Part shown: piece by piece, positions 1 through 7,980 of the stretch | How positions within the stretch are numbered: position 1 is the first letter of the stretch | Layout: the number at the start of each line of letters is the position of its first letter | Source: Blautia sp. An249 | GTDB taxonomy: Bacteria; Bacillota; Clostridia; Lachnospirales; Lachnospiraceae | Reading direction: 5' to 3' | Assembly (NCBI RefSeq): GCF_002159835.1 | Contig: NZ_NFJL01000018.1 | Location: 1-64,000 of the forward strand | DNA length: 64,000 nt | Made by a program: the position numbers and the translations under genes | The notes under the pieces: model-generated | The model's input: only the letters and a program-made list of their open reading frames with translations | Told to the model about the DNA's origin: nothing | Database searches by the model: none

Positions 1-165
1 TTAGTTTCTTGTCCCAGGATAACCTTTGGCTATCCTTGTTCCTTTTTTACTGTTTCGGTTCGTGAACCGTTCGTTTTTGTAAAGAATTTTCGGGTCTGTG
101 TTTTACTGTTCAGTTATCATGGTTCTTCGCTGTCCGCTGTGTTTTTCTGTTCTCTCTCGCGTCAG
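1..165 (-). other. Probable 16S rRNA leader (untranslated, continues off the left edge)
   Basis: Read on the minus strand, this stretch contains a boxA-like element (about 108-128, with GATAACTGAACA) resembling the TGAAAACTAAACA segment found before 16S rRNA in Bacillus. A short palindrome lies at 56-69 (CGGTTCGTGAACCG). There is no credible coding sequence. A promoter followed by a boxA-like element and a structured leader suggests that a 16S-23S-5S operon lies just to the left. The rRNA itself is not in the window, so this remains an inference. Confidence 0.55.
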
Positions 166-172
166 CTTGATT

Positions 173-201
173 AATATACCATACTTGTCAAAAGGTGTCA
201 A
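173..201 (-). promoter_or_regulatory. Strong sigma-A promoter of a leftward rRNA operon
   Basis: On the minus strand a perfect -35 TTGACA (196-201) and a -10 TATATT (173-178) are separated by exactly 17 bp. Transcription would start near 165 and run off the left edge. No open reading frame follows. The downstream leader has the features of a 16S rRNA leader, so a strong rRNA promoter is the best reading. Confidence 0.7.
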
Positions 202-253
202 CACTTTTTTTAATATTTTTTTATTTTTATTTTTCATCCCTTATTCAGCCAGA

Positions 254-321
254 AAAGCCGGTATTTTTCTTCCAGAACTCCTGTCAGTCTCTCAGGCAGT
301 TCTTTGGAAAATACCGGCTTT
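254..321 (-). terminator. Long inverted repeat after cvpA, probable terminator
   Basis: Perfect 14-bp arms (254-267 and 308-321, core AAGCCGGTATTTT) enclose a second imperfect hairpin. It sits directly after the stop codon of the CvpA-like gene and upstream of the rRNA promoter. The T-tract on the minus strand is weak, so the call rests on position and stem strength. Confidence 0.5.
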
Positions 322-324
322 CTT

Positions 325-1020
325 CTAGTAGAAAATACTCAGAAATATATCTACCAAAATATTTTTCTCATATAAAAAACTCAAAAAAGGATCCTGGCTT
401 ACCATCTCCATACATACTTTTCCAACAGGTGTTTTACAGAAAATCGTAAGAATCAGAAGGAGGATCCAGACAAACAGAATCCCCTTCATTCCTCCCACCG
501 CAATCCCGGCAACTTTATTAATGCCATGAAGAATCGGCAGTTTCGTAATCAGATCCAGCGCATGGACTGCAAGCCCTATAAGAATCGATGCCAGAATAAA
601 AGACAGAATGAAACTGATGCCGTTTAATAAAACAGACGCCAGATAACGGGCAATGTATTCAGCAAAGGTATCTACCTGAAGATACTGATATACTTCTCCT
701 GTATTGTTCTGTGCAATTTCACTTTTCATAGATTGGGGAAGAGGCAGACTTTCTATCAGAGAATCCTCCTTCTCCTGTGCCTCCTCTTCCATTTTATCCT
801 GGATGAATGTCTCGCATTCCTTTTCCACCCGGGAATATACCGGAGTATTTTCCAGAGCTATCTTCACATAAGGATTGATCCCCCATACCACTACTAAAGT
901 TAGTATAACAAGGAAGGTGCTTACCACCTCTTTTACGAATCCTCTGCGATAGCCCATAAATGCAAATAACAGCAAAAGCGCTGCCGTTCCTATGCCCAGC
1001 CATGTACTGTCAAATTCCAT
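325..1020 (-). CDS. CvpA family membrane protein
   Basis: This 231-residue protein has four predicted membrane segments: two near the N-terminus (about 8-25 and 33-48) and two in the C-terminal half (about 130-155 and 175-195). A charged Glu-rich segment (about 65-110) lies between the pairs. The topology and the N-terminal motif GYRRGFVKEV, just after the first helix, are typical of the CvpA/colicin V production family. Members are inner-membrane proteins of unclear biochemical role, linked to envelope function in other bacteria. A good ribosome site (AAGGAG) precedes the ATG. It is the last gene of a leftward cluster with the DUF5711-like and LysM genes. Confidence 0.75.
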   Translation of the reverse strand: MEFDSTWLGIGTAALLLLFAFMGYRRGFVKEVVSTFLVILTLVVVWGINPYVKIALENTPVYSRVEKECETFIQDKMEEEAQEKEDSLIESLPLPQSMKSEIAQNNTGEVYQYLQVDTFAEYIARYLASVLLNGISFILSFILASILIGLAVHALDLITKLPILHGINKVAGIAVGGMKGILFVWILLLILTIFCKTPVGKVCMEMVSQDPFLSFLYEKNILVDIFLSIFY

Positions 1021-1044
1021 TCGTAGCGCTCCTTTTGTACTTTA

Positions 1045-2286
1045 TCACTTAAACTTAATAACGTCTACGCCATTGTCCAATACCAGCACATACTTGTTCC
1101 ATCCGATTTTAAAGAAGTCGTTAATACTTCCCTCATCTACTGTGCCATTGAACTTTTCCACTCCCTGCATACTAATTACACAAATCTGAGAAGCATTGTA
1201 CATTACCACCTGGCCGCCGGACATCTTAATTTCTGTATATGGAATATTGAAAGATTTTTGAAACAGCTCTTTTCCGCTGGTATTATATACTTTCATTGTA
1301 TACATTTTATCTTTCCCGTCATCCCGAAATACCAGTCCTATATGGCTTTCGTCGTAAAATGTGCTGACAATCTCCTCTTCCACCTCCACATTGGCGCTTT
1401 CCTTTGGAATCTGTCTGCCTTCATATATTACAAATCCATTATCTTTAAAAGCTACGGAAACATCGTCCTTCAGATAGGCAGTCTGGGGAACTACTACTCC
1501 CTCATACTCGTATCCGCTGACTATATTGTCAATCTGGTTCTGTCCTGCAGTGCCAAAATTATAAAACGCCACATAGCTGGTGGTAGTACCTCCGTCCACA
1601 AACTGATAGGCCACCATAATAATCAGACCGTCTTCTGATACAGCGATGTCCAGGGGATAGCCGGGATCGTCCACTCTGGTCTGGTTCTCAGCAATCAAAC
1701 TGCCGTCCTTGGCATAGAAATTGACCCAGGTATCTTCTCCTCCGTCTAAAATAGCCGCCACAACTCCCTGGCCTGCCACCCGCGCTTTCACAATATTATA
1801 AGAAGCCGAAATTGTTCCGCTCTCTCCGTCTTTATCAAAAACTACCATGGAAGTTCCGCCCTGATCGTAGACAACGGCTGTATCATTACAGATGTCTGCC
1901 ACCGGTGTTTCCATTTCATACGTAGAACTCCAGAGGGTGTCCTGACTGGTATCTACCAGAGAGGCTCCCGTAGTGCTATAGCGGAACACCTTCCCATTCA
2001 TATCCATGTACTTTGTAGAAACGGTGTCTTCCTGTTCACTCCTGGTTACTACTTTATAATCTCCGTAACTTCTTCTCTGAATAAACAAAAAAACTCCTGC
2101 AACAATTGCCACAACTGCCGCAATGGTCACTCCGCTCCGAATCAGCGCCTTCTTTTTCTGGCTCAGACCCCGGTGGGAATATACATCCTCTACTTCAATC
2201 TCGTTATACTGAGAACTTCCCCTTGCTGCCTCGTGGCTCTGTTTCCGTTTCTTTCTTCTTCTTAATTTCTTAAATAGGCTGCTCAT
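1045..2286 (-). CDS. DUF5711-like membrane-anchored protein
   Basis: The protein has a basic N-terminus (SLFKKLRRRKKRK), one membrane segment at about residues 50-70, and a long extracytoplasmic region rich in beta strands that looks like a propeller (repeated short strands with Gly-Asp turns). It resembles DUF5711 proteins of Lachnospiraceae, whose function is unknown. I chose the ATG at 2286, preceded by AGGGAG, over the in-frame ATG at 2331. A promoter with -10 TATAAT at 2337-2342 would start transcription near 2331, leaving the upstream ATG at or outside the 5' end. A role as an envelope sensor or assembly factor would be guesswork. Confidence 0.6.
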   Translation of the reverse strand: MSSLFKKLRRRKKRKQSHEAARGSSQYNEIEVEDVYSHRGLSQKKKALIRSGVTIAAVVAIVAGVFLFIQRRSYGDYKVVTRSEQEDTVSTKYMDMNGKVFRYSTTGASLVDTSQDTLWSSTYEMETPVADICNDTAVVYDQGGTSMVVFDKDGESGTISASYNIVKARVAGQGVVAAILDGGEDTWVNFYAKDGSLIAENQTRVDDPGYPLDIAVSEDGLIIMVAYQFVDGGTTTSYVAFYNFGTAGQNQIDNIVSGYEYEGVVVPQTAYLKDDVSVAFKDNGFVIYEGRQIPKESANVEVEEEIVSTFYDESHIGLVFRDDGKDKMYTMKVYNTSGKELFQKSFNIPYTEIKMSGGQVVMYNASQICVISMQGVEKFNGTVDEGSINDFFKIGWNKYVLVLDNGVDVIKFK

Positions 2287-2336
2287 AAAACACTCCCTTA
2301 TTCCTTTGTATCTTCCCTGTTTCGCTTTCATTGGCC

Positions 2337-2366
2337 ATTATAGCACATCTCTTCACGGTAATACAA
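2337..2366 (-). promoter_or_regulatory. Promoter for the DUF5711-like gene
   Basis: Minus-strand TTGTAT (2361-2366), 18 bp, TATAAT (2337-2342) with an extended TG motif. It overlaps the end of the upstream LysM gene, so the DUF5711-like and cvpA genes can be transcribed separately. Confidence 0.5.
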
Positions 2367-3588
2367 TTATTTGTCCCGGATAAATAATTTCTTCTAAAGA
2401 TAAGTCATTCAATTCACAGATTTCTTTCATAGCATCCATGGAATGGTATCTTTCCATGCTGATTTTAAACAGAGTATCTCCCGGCTGTATTACATATGAC
2501 TCATGCACAGATGCAGAGCTGCTTTCTTCGGATTCTTCTTTCGCATCATCTGCGCTGTTTTTTTCTGTTTTCTCCTGGGCTTCATCTGATTCTTCCCGGG
2601 AGGCAACCTTTCCCATCGTTTCTTTCCCTGCGCCTTTTAGCTGATTTTTATCCGAAGCCTCCTTTTCCGTAGTGGAAATTTCCGGTTTGGGCGTAGGCGT
2701 AGGATCTTTTTGTGCCGGTGAAGCCGTCGGCAGAGGTTCCACTTCCTTTTTCACCTCTTTTGACTGCACAGAAGCCTCCTCTACTTTCTCCGTGACTTCT
2801 TCCATTTTCTGATAATTATTGACAAAGTTTATCCCCACGGTTAGAGCCGCAATTGCCACACAGGCAGTTGCCGCATAGGTAACCATGGATGATTTCCTCT
2901 GGCTTTCTTCTTCCTTTTTCTCTTTTTTCTGCTGAATGATTTTTCTCACATTCCGTATTGCTGTATCCGCCACCTGTTCTTCCGGCTCCATAGGCACATT
3001 TTTCGATTTTTCGATCATGTACGCCTGCATCAGTGGATTTTTTTCATAATATATATAATATCCGGGCTGACGGTTTAAATATCCGTTTTCATAGCGGAAG
3101 ATAGCGTCTTCCTTTTCCGCAGGTTCCATCAGAAACAATATTTTATCACTGCCGCCAAAATGATTCTGATGGACCTTCTGCAGTACCTGGGTGATTTCCA
3201 TGGGGATTCCCGGATAAGAGAAAAACCATCCTATGATTTGCTGCCCCTGGAAATGAACGCCGATTTCTTCCTGGATTTTTTTCCAGACTTCTTCCGTAAA
3301 TCCAATATGTTCCGGGGTTGCATCTGTATCAGAAATTTCCAGCGCACATCTTACAAAAAGATAGGAAACCCCTTCCTTCCAGTTGGTCTGTCCCAACAAA
3401 AGAGCCAGTTTCCCTTTTTCTTTTCCTTCTGCTGCAATTTTTCCAAGAAATGTATATACATAATCTTCCACGTATATCTTACAGGCATCGCTGATTAGTC
3501 CTATCTGCCTGATGTTTTTCGGAATATGGAAAAACTCATCGTTTCCCTGTGCTGTCTTTTTTTCCTCCTTATAAATAACCTCTATCAT
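2353..3588 (-). CDS. Degenerate JAMM/MPN-like domain, membrane segment and C-terminal LysM
   Basis: This 411-residue protein has three parts. Residues about 40-190 resemble an MPN/JAMM (JAB) domain: a GKLALLLGQ strand and IIGWFFSYPGIP where active enzymes have GWYHSHPG. Both metal-binding histidines are replaced (Phe and Tyr), so metalloprotease activity is unlikely. A membrane helix follows at about 235-255, then a low-complexity Lys/Glu/Pro linker, and a LysM domain at the C-terminus (YVIQPGDTLFKI, ending in YPGQIIVLP). LysM binds peptidoglycan, so the C-terminus should lie outside and the MPN-like part in the cytoplasm. A good ribosome site (AAAAGGGG) precedes the ATG. The role is unknown; a scaffold linking cytoplasm and wall is possible. 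Confidence 0.65.
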   Translation of the reverse strand: MIEVIYKEEKKTAQGNDEFFHIPKNIRQIGLISDACKIYVEDYVYTFLGKIAAEGKEKGKLALLLGQTNWKEGVSYLFVRCALEISDTDATPEHIGFTEEVWKKIQEEIGVHFQGQQIIGWFFSYPGIPMEITQVLQKVHQNHFGGSDKILFLMEPAEKEDAIFRYENGYLNRQPGYYIYYEKNPLMQAYMIEKSKNVPMEPEEQVADTAIRNVRKIIQQKKEKKEEESQRKSSMVTYAATACVAIAALTVGINFVNNYQKMEEVTEKVEEASVQSKEVKKEVEPLPTASPAQKDPTPTPKPEISTTEKEASDKNQLKGAGKETMGKVASREESDEAQEKTEKNSADDAKEESEESSSASVHESYVIQPGDTLFKISMERYHSMDAMKEICELNDLSLEEIIYPGQIIVLP

Positions 3589-3745
3589 GTTTTATCACCC
3601 CTTTTGCATTAAGATAGCACAGTCTATTTGCAGATTTTATCAGAATCTAAGAGGTGAAAAAAATTTTTTGACGACAGTTTTTTGCATATTTCCGAAAATA
3701 CTGGATAAGATGAAACATAAAGATCTTATTATGTGAGGAATGCCC

Positions 3746-4318
3746 ATGGCTTTTTATATTAATTCAAAAAAAGAAGCTTCACCGGAGAGAATCTCTTACT
3801 TTCTTACAAAATGCATTCAGCGGCACTGCGGCGAGTGGAAGGAAATTGTTTTTCTGTGTATCGGCAGCGACCGGATTACCGGAGACTGTCTGGGGCCTTA
3901 CATCGGTCAGCAGCTTTTACGGTATCCTCTGCGGGGCATTACCGTTTACGGAACCCTGGAACAACCCATCCATGCTCTGAATCTGGACAAATCCATACAG
4001 TATATTCAAAGGAAACATCCTCATGCCCTTGTGATTGCCATCGACGCCTCTCTGGGAACAAAAAAGCACCTGGGCTATGTAACCATTGGTAATGGTTCTC
4101 TCAGCCCAGGTGCCGGTGTTTCTAAAACTCTTTCTCCCGTAGGAGATATTTATATTACAGGTATTGTAAATACTGCTGGTTTTCTGGAGCATCTGACCCT
4201 GCAGACTACCCGGTTGTCAACCGTTCTTTCACTGGCCGACACCATCCTTCAGGGTATCCTCTGCTCTCTGCGTCCCCGCCACTTCCTCAGCGCGGCTGCT
4301 TTGGAAAAAACCAGATAA
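3746..4318 (+). CDS. yyaC: Spore protease YyaC family (DUF1256)
   Basis: The 190-residue protein carries the family signature CIGSDRITGDCLGPYIG near residue 40, then a central strand with VIAIDASLG and a GxGxxKxLxPVGD segment. YyaC proteins are related in fold to the germination protease Gpr and to hydrogenase maturation proteases, and are found in endospore formers. The ATG at 3746 lies a suitable distance after AGGA, whereas the in-frame ATG at 3740 abuts it. It is the only plus-strand gene in this region and ends directly against the convergent transketolase gene. Possible forespore sigma-type elements (GCATA, then GGATA) lie upstream, but the match is weak. Confidence 0.85.
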   Translation: MAFYINSKKEASPERISYFLTKCIQRHCGEWKEIVFLCIGSDRITGDCLGPYIGQQLLRYPLRGITVYGTLEQPIHALNLDKSIQYIQRKHPHALVIAIDASLGTKKHLGYVTIGNGSLSPGAGVSKTLSPVGDIYITGIVNTAGFLEHLTLQTTRLSTVLSLADTILQGILCSLRPRHFLSAAALEKTR

Positions 4319-5260
4319 TTATTTTACAAAATCTTTTACTTCTTTATAGATACCTTCTGCATCCAGTCCGTATTTTTCCAGAAGTGCGGCTGCTGCTCCG
4401 GATTCGCCGAATACATCTTTAATACCGATTCTCTTTACAGGAACAGGCATATTTTCGCTGAGACATTCGCAGACAGCTCCGCCGAGACCGCCGATTACAG
4501 AATGCTCTTCCACAGTTACGATCTTGCCTGTTTCTTTTGCGCTTGCCAGTACTAATTCTTCATCCAGAGGTTTAATGGTATGCATATTGATTACTTTTGC
4601 ATCAATTCCCTCTGCAGCCAGTTTTTCAGCAGCTTCCAGAGAAGCGGCTACACAAAGTCCGTTGGCAATAATGGTAACGTCTTTGCCTTCACGCAGAACG
4701 ATACCTTTTCCCAATTCAAATTTATAGTCTGGTCTGTCATTGATAACCGGAACAGCCATTCTTCCGAATCTCATGTAGACAGGACCTTCATGTTCATAAG
4801 CAGCTTCAACCAGAGCTTTCGCTTCCACATCATCAGACGGGCAGGCTACAACCATACCCGGAATGGTTCTCATAAGAGCGAAGTCTTCGTTGCACTGATG
4901 GCTTGCACCGTCTTCTCCTACGGAGATGCCGCCGTGTGTAGCGCCGATTTTCACATTTAAGTGAGGATAACCAATGGAGTTGCGAACCTGCTCATAAGCA
5001 CGTCCTGCAGCAAACATAGCAAATGTGCTGACAAAGGGAACTTTTCCTGTTGTGGATAAACCTGCGCCTACTCCTGTCATGTTGCACTCTGCGATTCCGC
5101 AGTCAATGTGACGTTCCGGAAATGCTTTTTTGAATACGCCGGTTTTTGTAGCACCAGCCAGATCCGCATCCAGTACGATTAAATCTTCATGTTTCTTTCC
5201 AAGTTCTACTAATGCGTTGCCGTAGCTGTCTCTTGTGGCAATTTTCTTTACTTCTGACAT
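4319..5260 (-). CDS. Transketolase, C-terminal subunit
   Basis: The 313-residue protein corresponds to the C-terminal half of transketolase: the pyrimidine-binding domain (about 1-180, including DIDCGIAECNMTGVGAGL-like sequence around residues 52-70) and the C-terminal domain. With its partner just upstream it transfers two-carbon ketol units between sugar phosphates in the non-oxidative pentose phosphate pathway, using thiamine diphosphate. In this group the enzyme is split into two genes. Its start overlaps the end of the N-terminal subunit gene by 13 bp, which implies translational coupling and equimolar production. The transaldolase gene lies directly upstream. Confidence 0.93.
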   Translation of the reverse strand: MSEVKKIATRDSYGNALVELGKKHEDLIVLDADLAGATKTGVFKKAFPERHIDCGIAECNMTGVGAGLSTTGKVPFVSTFAMFAAGRAYEQVRNSIGYPHLNVKIGATHGGISVGEDGASHQCNEDFALMRTIPGMVVACPSDDVEAKALVEAAYEHEGPVYMRFGRMAVPVINDRPDYKFELGKGIVLREGKDVTIIANGLCVAASLEAAEKLAAEGIDAKVINMHTIKPLDEELVLASAKETGKIVTVEEHSVIGGLGGAVCECLSENMPVPVKRIGIKDVFGESGAAAALLEKYGLDAEGIYKEVKDFVK

Positions 5261-6087
5261 AATGCTTCACCTACCTTTTCTAAATCTGCCATTGCAATTG
5301 CATATTCCTCATCGTTTGGAGCTTTTCCATGCCATCCGGCCTGGTTTTCCATAAAGGAAACGCCTTTTCCTTTTACAGTTTTCATAATAATCGCTGTTGG
5401 CATACCTTTGGTTGCTTTTGCCTCGTCGAAAGCAGCCTTTAACTGATCCATGTCGTTTCCGTCTGCAACATTAATTACATGGAAATTAAATGCTTCAAAT
5501 TTTTTGTCAATGGGATATGGAGAGCAGACATCTTCGATTTTACCATCGATCTGCAGTCCGTTATTATCCACGATAACTACCAGATTATCCAGATTTCTGT
5601 GGCCTGCCAGCATAGATGCTTCCCATACCTGGCCTTCCTGAATTTCACCGTCTCCCAGAAGGGTATAGACACGATAATCTTTGTTGCTTAATTTTGCTGA
5701 AATTGCCATTCCCACTGCGGCAGAGATTCCCTGGCCCAGAGAACCGCTGGACATATCCACGCCCGGAATATGTTTCATATCCGGATGACCCTGCAGATAG
5801 CAGCCTAATTTACGAAGTCCCATTAAGTCTTCTTTCGGGAAATATCCTCTCTCTGCCAGTACGGAATACAGTCCCGGCGCCGTATGGCCTTTGGATAATA
5901 CGAAACGATCTCTGTCTTCCTTTTTCGGATCTTTGGGATCGATATTCATTTCTTCAAAATACAGATATGTAAAAACATCTGCTGCTGATAAAGATCCGCC
6001 CGGATGGCCGGCCTTTGCTGCATGTACAGAAGTCACAATACTTTTGCGGACTTCATTTGCAGTTTTCTGAAGCTCTAACTTGTTCAT
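5248..6087 (-). CDS. Transketolase, N-terminal (thiamine diphosphate-binding) subunit
   Basis: The 279-residue protein is the N-terminal half of transketolase. It shows GHPGGSLSAAD near residue 28 and the thiamine diphosphate motif beginning GDGEIQEGQ (about 145), ending in the usual VDNN strand. It works only together with the C-terminal subunit encoded immediately downstream, which it overlaps. Ribosome site AAAGGAG precedes the ATG. The gene sits between the transaldolase and C-terminal subunit genes, so all three non-oxidative pentose phosphate functions are probably on one transcript. Confidence 0.93.
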   Translation of the reverse strand: MNKLELQKTANEVRKSIVTSVHAAKAGHPGGSLSAADVFTYLYFEEMNIDPKDPKKEDRDRFVLSKGHTAPGLYSVLAERGYFPKEDLMGLRKLGCYLQGHPDMKHIPGVDMSSGSLGQGISAAVGMAISAKLSNKDYRVYTLLGDGEIQEGQVWEASMLAGHRNLDNLVVIVDNNGLQIDGKIEDVCSPYPIDKKFEAFNFHVINVADGNDMDQLKAAFDEAKATKGMPTAIIMKTVKGKGVSFMENQAGWHGKAPNDEEYAIAMADLEKVGEALCQK

Positions 6088-6163
6088 ACTATTTACTCCT
6101 TTTTATTTTGTTCAAGCAACCCCCAACTCGTGATGCTCGTCAATCTTCTTTCTTATATTACCT

Positions 6164-6817
6164 CTATTCTCCGAATACGGCAATATAATCTTTCTGAAAT
6201 TTTTCAATTCCTGTGGTGGTAAGAGGATGGTTGATCATCTGCTCTAAAACCTTATACGGAACTGTAGCAATATCTGCGCCTGCTTCCGCACACTGAGTTA
6301 CATGCATCGGATGTCTTACGCTTGCTGCAATAATCTGCGTCTGAATATTGGCTACTGAGAAAATTTCCACAATTTCACGGATTAATTCCACTCCGTCTAC
6401 AGAAATATCATCCAGTCTGCCCAGGAACGGAGATACATAAGTAGCGCCTGCTCTGGCTGCCAGAAGCGCCTGGTTTGCTGTAAAAATCAGCGTCACATTG
6501 GTATGGATACCTTCTTTGTTCAGCACTTTTACAGCTTTGAGTCCCTCTGCAGTCATAGGGATTTTAACTACCATGTTGGGATGAATTTTAGCAATTTCTC
6601 TTCCTTCTGCAATCATGCCTTCTGCATCGACAGTGGTAGCTTTTACTTCACCGCTGATGGGGCCGTCAACAATGGAAGTAATTTCTTTGATTACTTCTTC
6701 AAATACACGGCCTTCCTTTGCAATCAGAGAAGGATTTGTAGTTACTCCGCAGATAATTCCCATATCATTTGCTTTGCGAATATCTTCGACCTTTGCAGTA
6801 TCAATAAAAAATCTCAT
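6164..6817 (-). CDS. Transaldolase, small TalC/FSA-like type
   Basis: The 217-residue protein is a single-domain class I aldolase barrel of the TalC/fructose-6-phosphate aldolase group. The Schiff-base lysine is Lys85 (VVKIPMT), with Asp6 (MRFFID) and the TTNPSL motif near residue 27. Residue 131 is Phe ([10 protein letters not shown]); E. coli fructose-6-phosphate aldolase has Tyr131 there, and Phe is the transaldolase state. The enzyme therefore most likely moves dihydroxyacetone units between sedoheptulose-7-phosphate and glyceraldehyde-3-phosphate. It leads the operon with both transketolase subunits, which fits. Ribosome site GGAGGG precedes the ATG. Confidence 0.88.
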   Translation of the reverse strand: MRFFIDTAKVEDIRKANDMGIICGVTTNPSLIAKEGRVFEEVIKEITSIVDGPISGEVKATTVDAEGMIAEGREIAKIHPNMVVKIPMTAEGLKAVKVLNKEGIHTNVTLIFTANQALLAARAGATYVSPFLGRLDDISVDGVELIREIVEIFSVANIQTQIIAASVRHPMHVTQCAEAGADIATVPYKVLEQMINHPLTTTGIEKFQKDYIAVFGE

Positions 6818-6864
6818 AAAACACCCTCCAATACTTATTTTTTATTGTTTTTCTTTACATCTTT

Positions 6865-6894
6865 ATCCTAGTACTTGTGCACATGTATGGTCAA
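6865..6894 (-). promoter_or_regulatory. Possible promoter of the transaldolase-transketolase operon
   Basis: Minus-strand TTGACC (6889-6894), 18 bp, TAGGAT (6865-6870), about 47 bp before the transaldolase ATG. The -10 match is imperfect. Confidence 0.4.
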
Positions 6895-6967
6895 GATGTT
6901 TTCCCATAAAAATCCACTGAAAAAGCCACAAAATTCCAGGGATAACCGGAAATAATAAGTGGATTTT

Positions 6968-7570
6968 CTACAGCTCCACTCTTCCTTCCAGGGCTCTCAG
7001 AAGCGTCACTTCATCAATATACTCCAAATCGCCTCCCACAGGAACTCCGCTGGCAATTCTGCTGACGCAGATTCCTGTCGGCTTAATCAGTTTGCTGATA
7101 TACATTGCCGTTGTTTCTCCCTCCAGACTGGAGTTGGTGGCAATGATAACTTCTTTTATCTCTCCCTGCAGCCTCTGCATCAATTCTTTCAGTTTAATGT
7201 CATCCGGCCCGATTCCCAGAATCGGGGAAATGGCTCCATGGAGAACGTGATAAACGCCTTCAAACTTGCCTGTTTTCTCGTACGCTGCCAAATCTCTGGT
7301 ATTTTCCACCACCATAATCGTACTGTGATCCCGTTTCGGGTTGCTGCAGATAGGACACAGTTCCTGATCGGTTAATGTATAGCAGTTTTTGCAGTACCTT
7401 ACGTTTTCTCTGGCTCCCTGAATCGCCTGAGTAAGCTGTTCCACCTGTTCTCTGGGCATATTCATAATATGAAACGCCAGTCTCTGGGCGGATTTGGCGC
7501 CGATTCCGGGCAAATAGGAAAGCTGTTCAATTAGTTTGCTGATATGTTTACTGTAATAATCCAACTTCAA
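6968..7570 (-). CDS. recR: Recombination mediator protein RecR
   Basis: The 200-residue protein has the family layout: an N-terminal helix-hairpin-helix ([18 protein letters not shown]), a zinc finger with four cysteines ([16 protein letters not shown], about residues 57-72), a Toprim domain ([16 protein letters not shown]) and a C-terminal Walker B-like segment. RecR acts with RecO, and RecF where present, to load RecA at single-stranded gaps. It is the last gene of the conserved order dnaX-ybaB-recR, 15 bp after ybaB. Confidence 0.97.
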   Translation of the reverse strand: MKLDYYSKHISKLIEQLSYLPGIGAKSAQRLAFHIMNMPREQVEQLTQAIQGARENVRYCKNCYTLTDQELCPICSNPKRDHSTIMVVENTRDLAAYEKTGKFEGVYHVLHGAISPILGIGPDDIKLKELMQRLQGEIKEVIIATNSSLEGETTAMYISKLIKPTGICVSRIASGVPVGGDLEYIDEVTLLRALEGRVEL

Positions 7571-7585
7571 CTCTCCCCTTCCGCT

Positions 7586-7927
7586 TTAGAATGGGAAACC
7601 TCCGCCAAGACCGCCGGTCAATTTGGACATTACAGCGCTGGTTTCTTCCTCTACTTTTCTGAGCGCCTCGTTGGTGGCCGCTACAATCAAATCTTCCAGC
7701 ATTTCCACATCCTCCGGGTCCACCACTTCTTCTGCCAGTTTCACTTTCAGAACTTCCCGCTTTCCGCTGACGGTTACCTCTACTGCAGATCCCCCTGCAG
7801 TTGCTGTAAACTCTTTCTCTTCCAGGGCTTTCTGGTTCTCCTCCATCTGCTTTTGCATTTTCTGCGCCTGCTTCATTAAATTGTTCATGTTTCCAGGCAT
7901 TCCTGGAAATCCACCGCGTTTTGCCAT
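7586..7927 (-). CDS. YbaB/EbfC family nucleoid-associated protein
   Basis: This 113-residue DNA-binding protein has a Gly/Met-rich N-terminus (GGFPGMPGNMNNLMKQA), a coiled-coil stretch and the core beta hairpin (FTATAGGSAVEVTVSGK). YbaB/EbfC proteins form dimers that bind DNA with little sequence preference. The position between dnaX and recR is conserved across bacteria and supports the assignment. The C-terminal GGLGGGFPF tail is also typical. Confidence 0.93.
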   Translation of the reverse strand: MAKRGGFPGMPGNMNNLMKQAQKMQKQMEENQKALEEKEFTATAGGSAVEVTVSGKREVLKVKLAEEVVDPEDVEMLEDLIVAATNEALRKVEEETSAVMSKLTGGLGGGFPF

Positions 7928-7980
7928 TTCTTCTCTACCTTTCTTCGATCATTTTGTTAAAATCTATCCTGAAGACGGAA

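Noticed and set aside
98..449. Small plus-strand ORFs at the left edge
   Set aside because: They lie across the rRNA promoter, the inverted repeat and the cvpA 3' end, lack ribosome sites and have low-complexity Phe-rich translations.
6164..6817. Fructose-6-phosphate aldolase
   Set aside because: Residue 131 is Phe, not the Tyr typical of that enzyme, and the gene is in an operon with transketolase, so transaldolase fits better.
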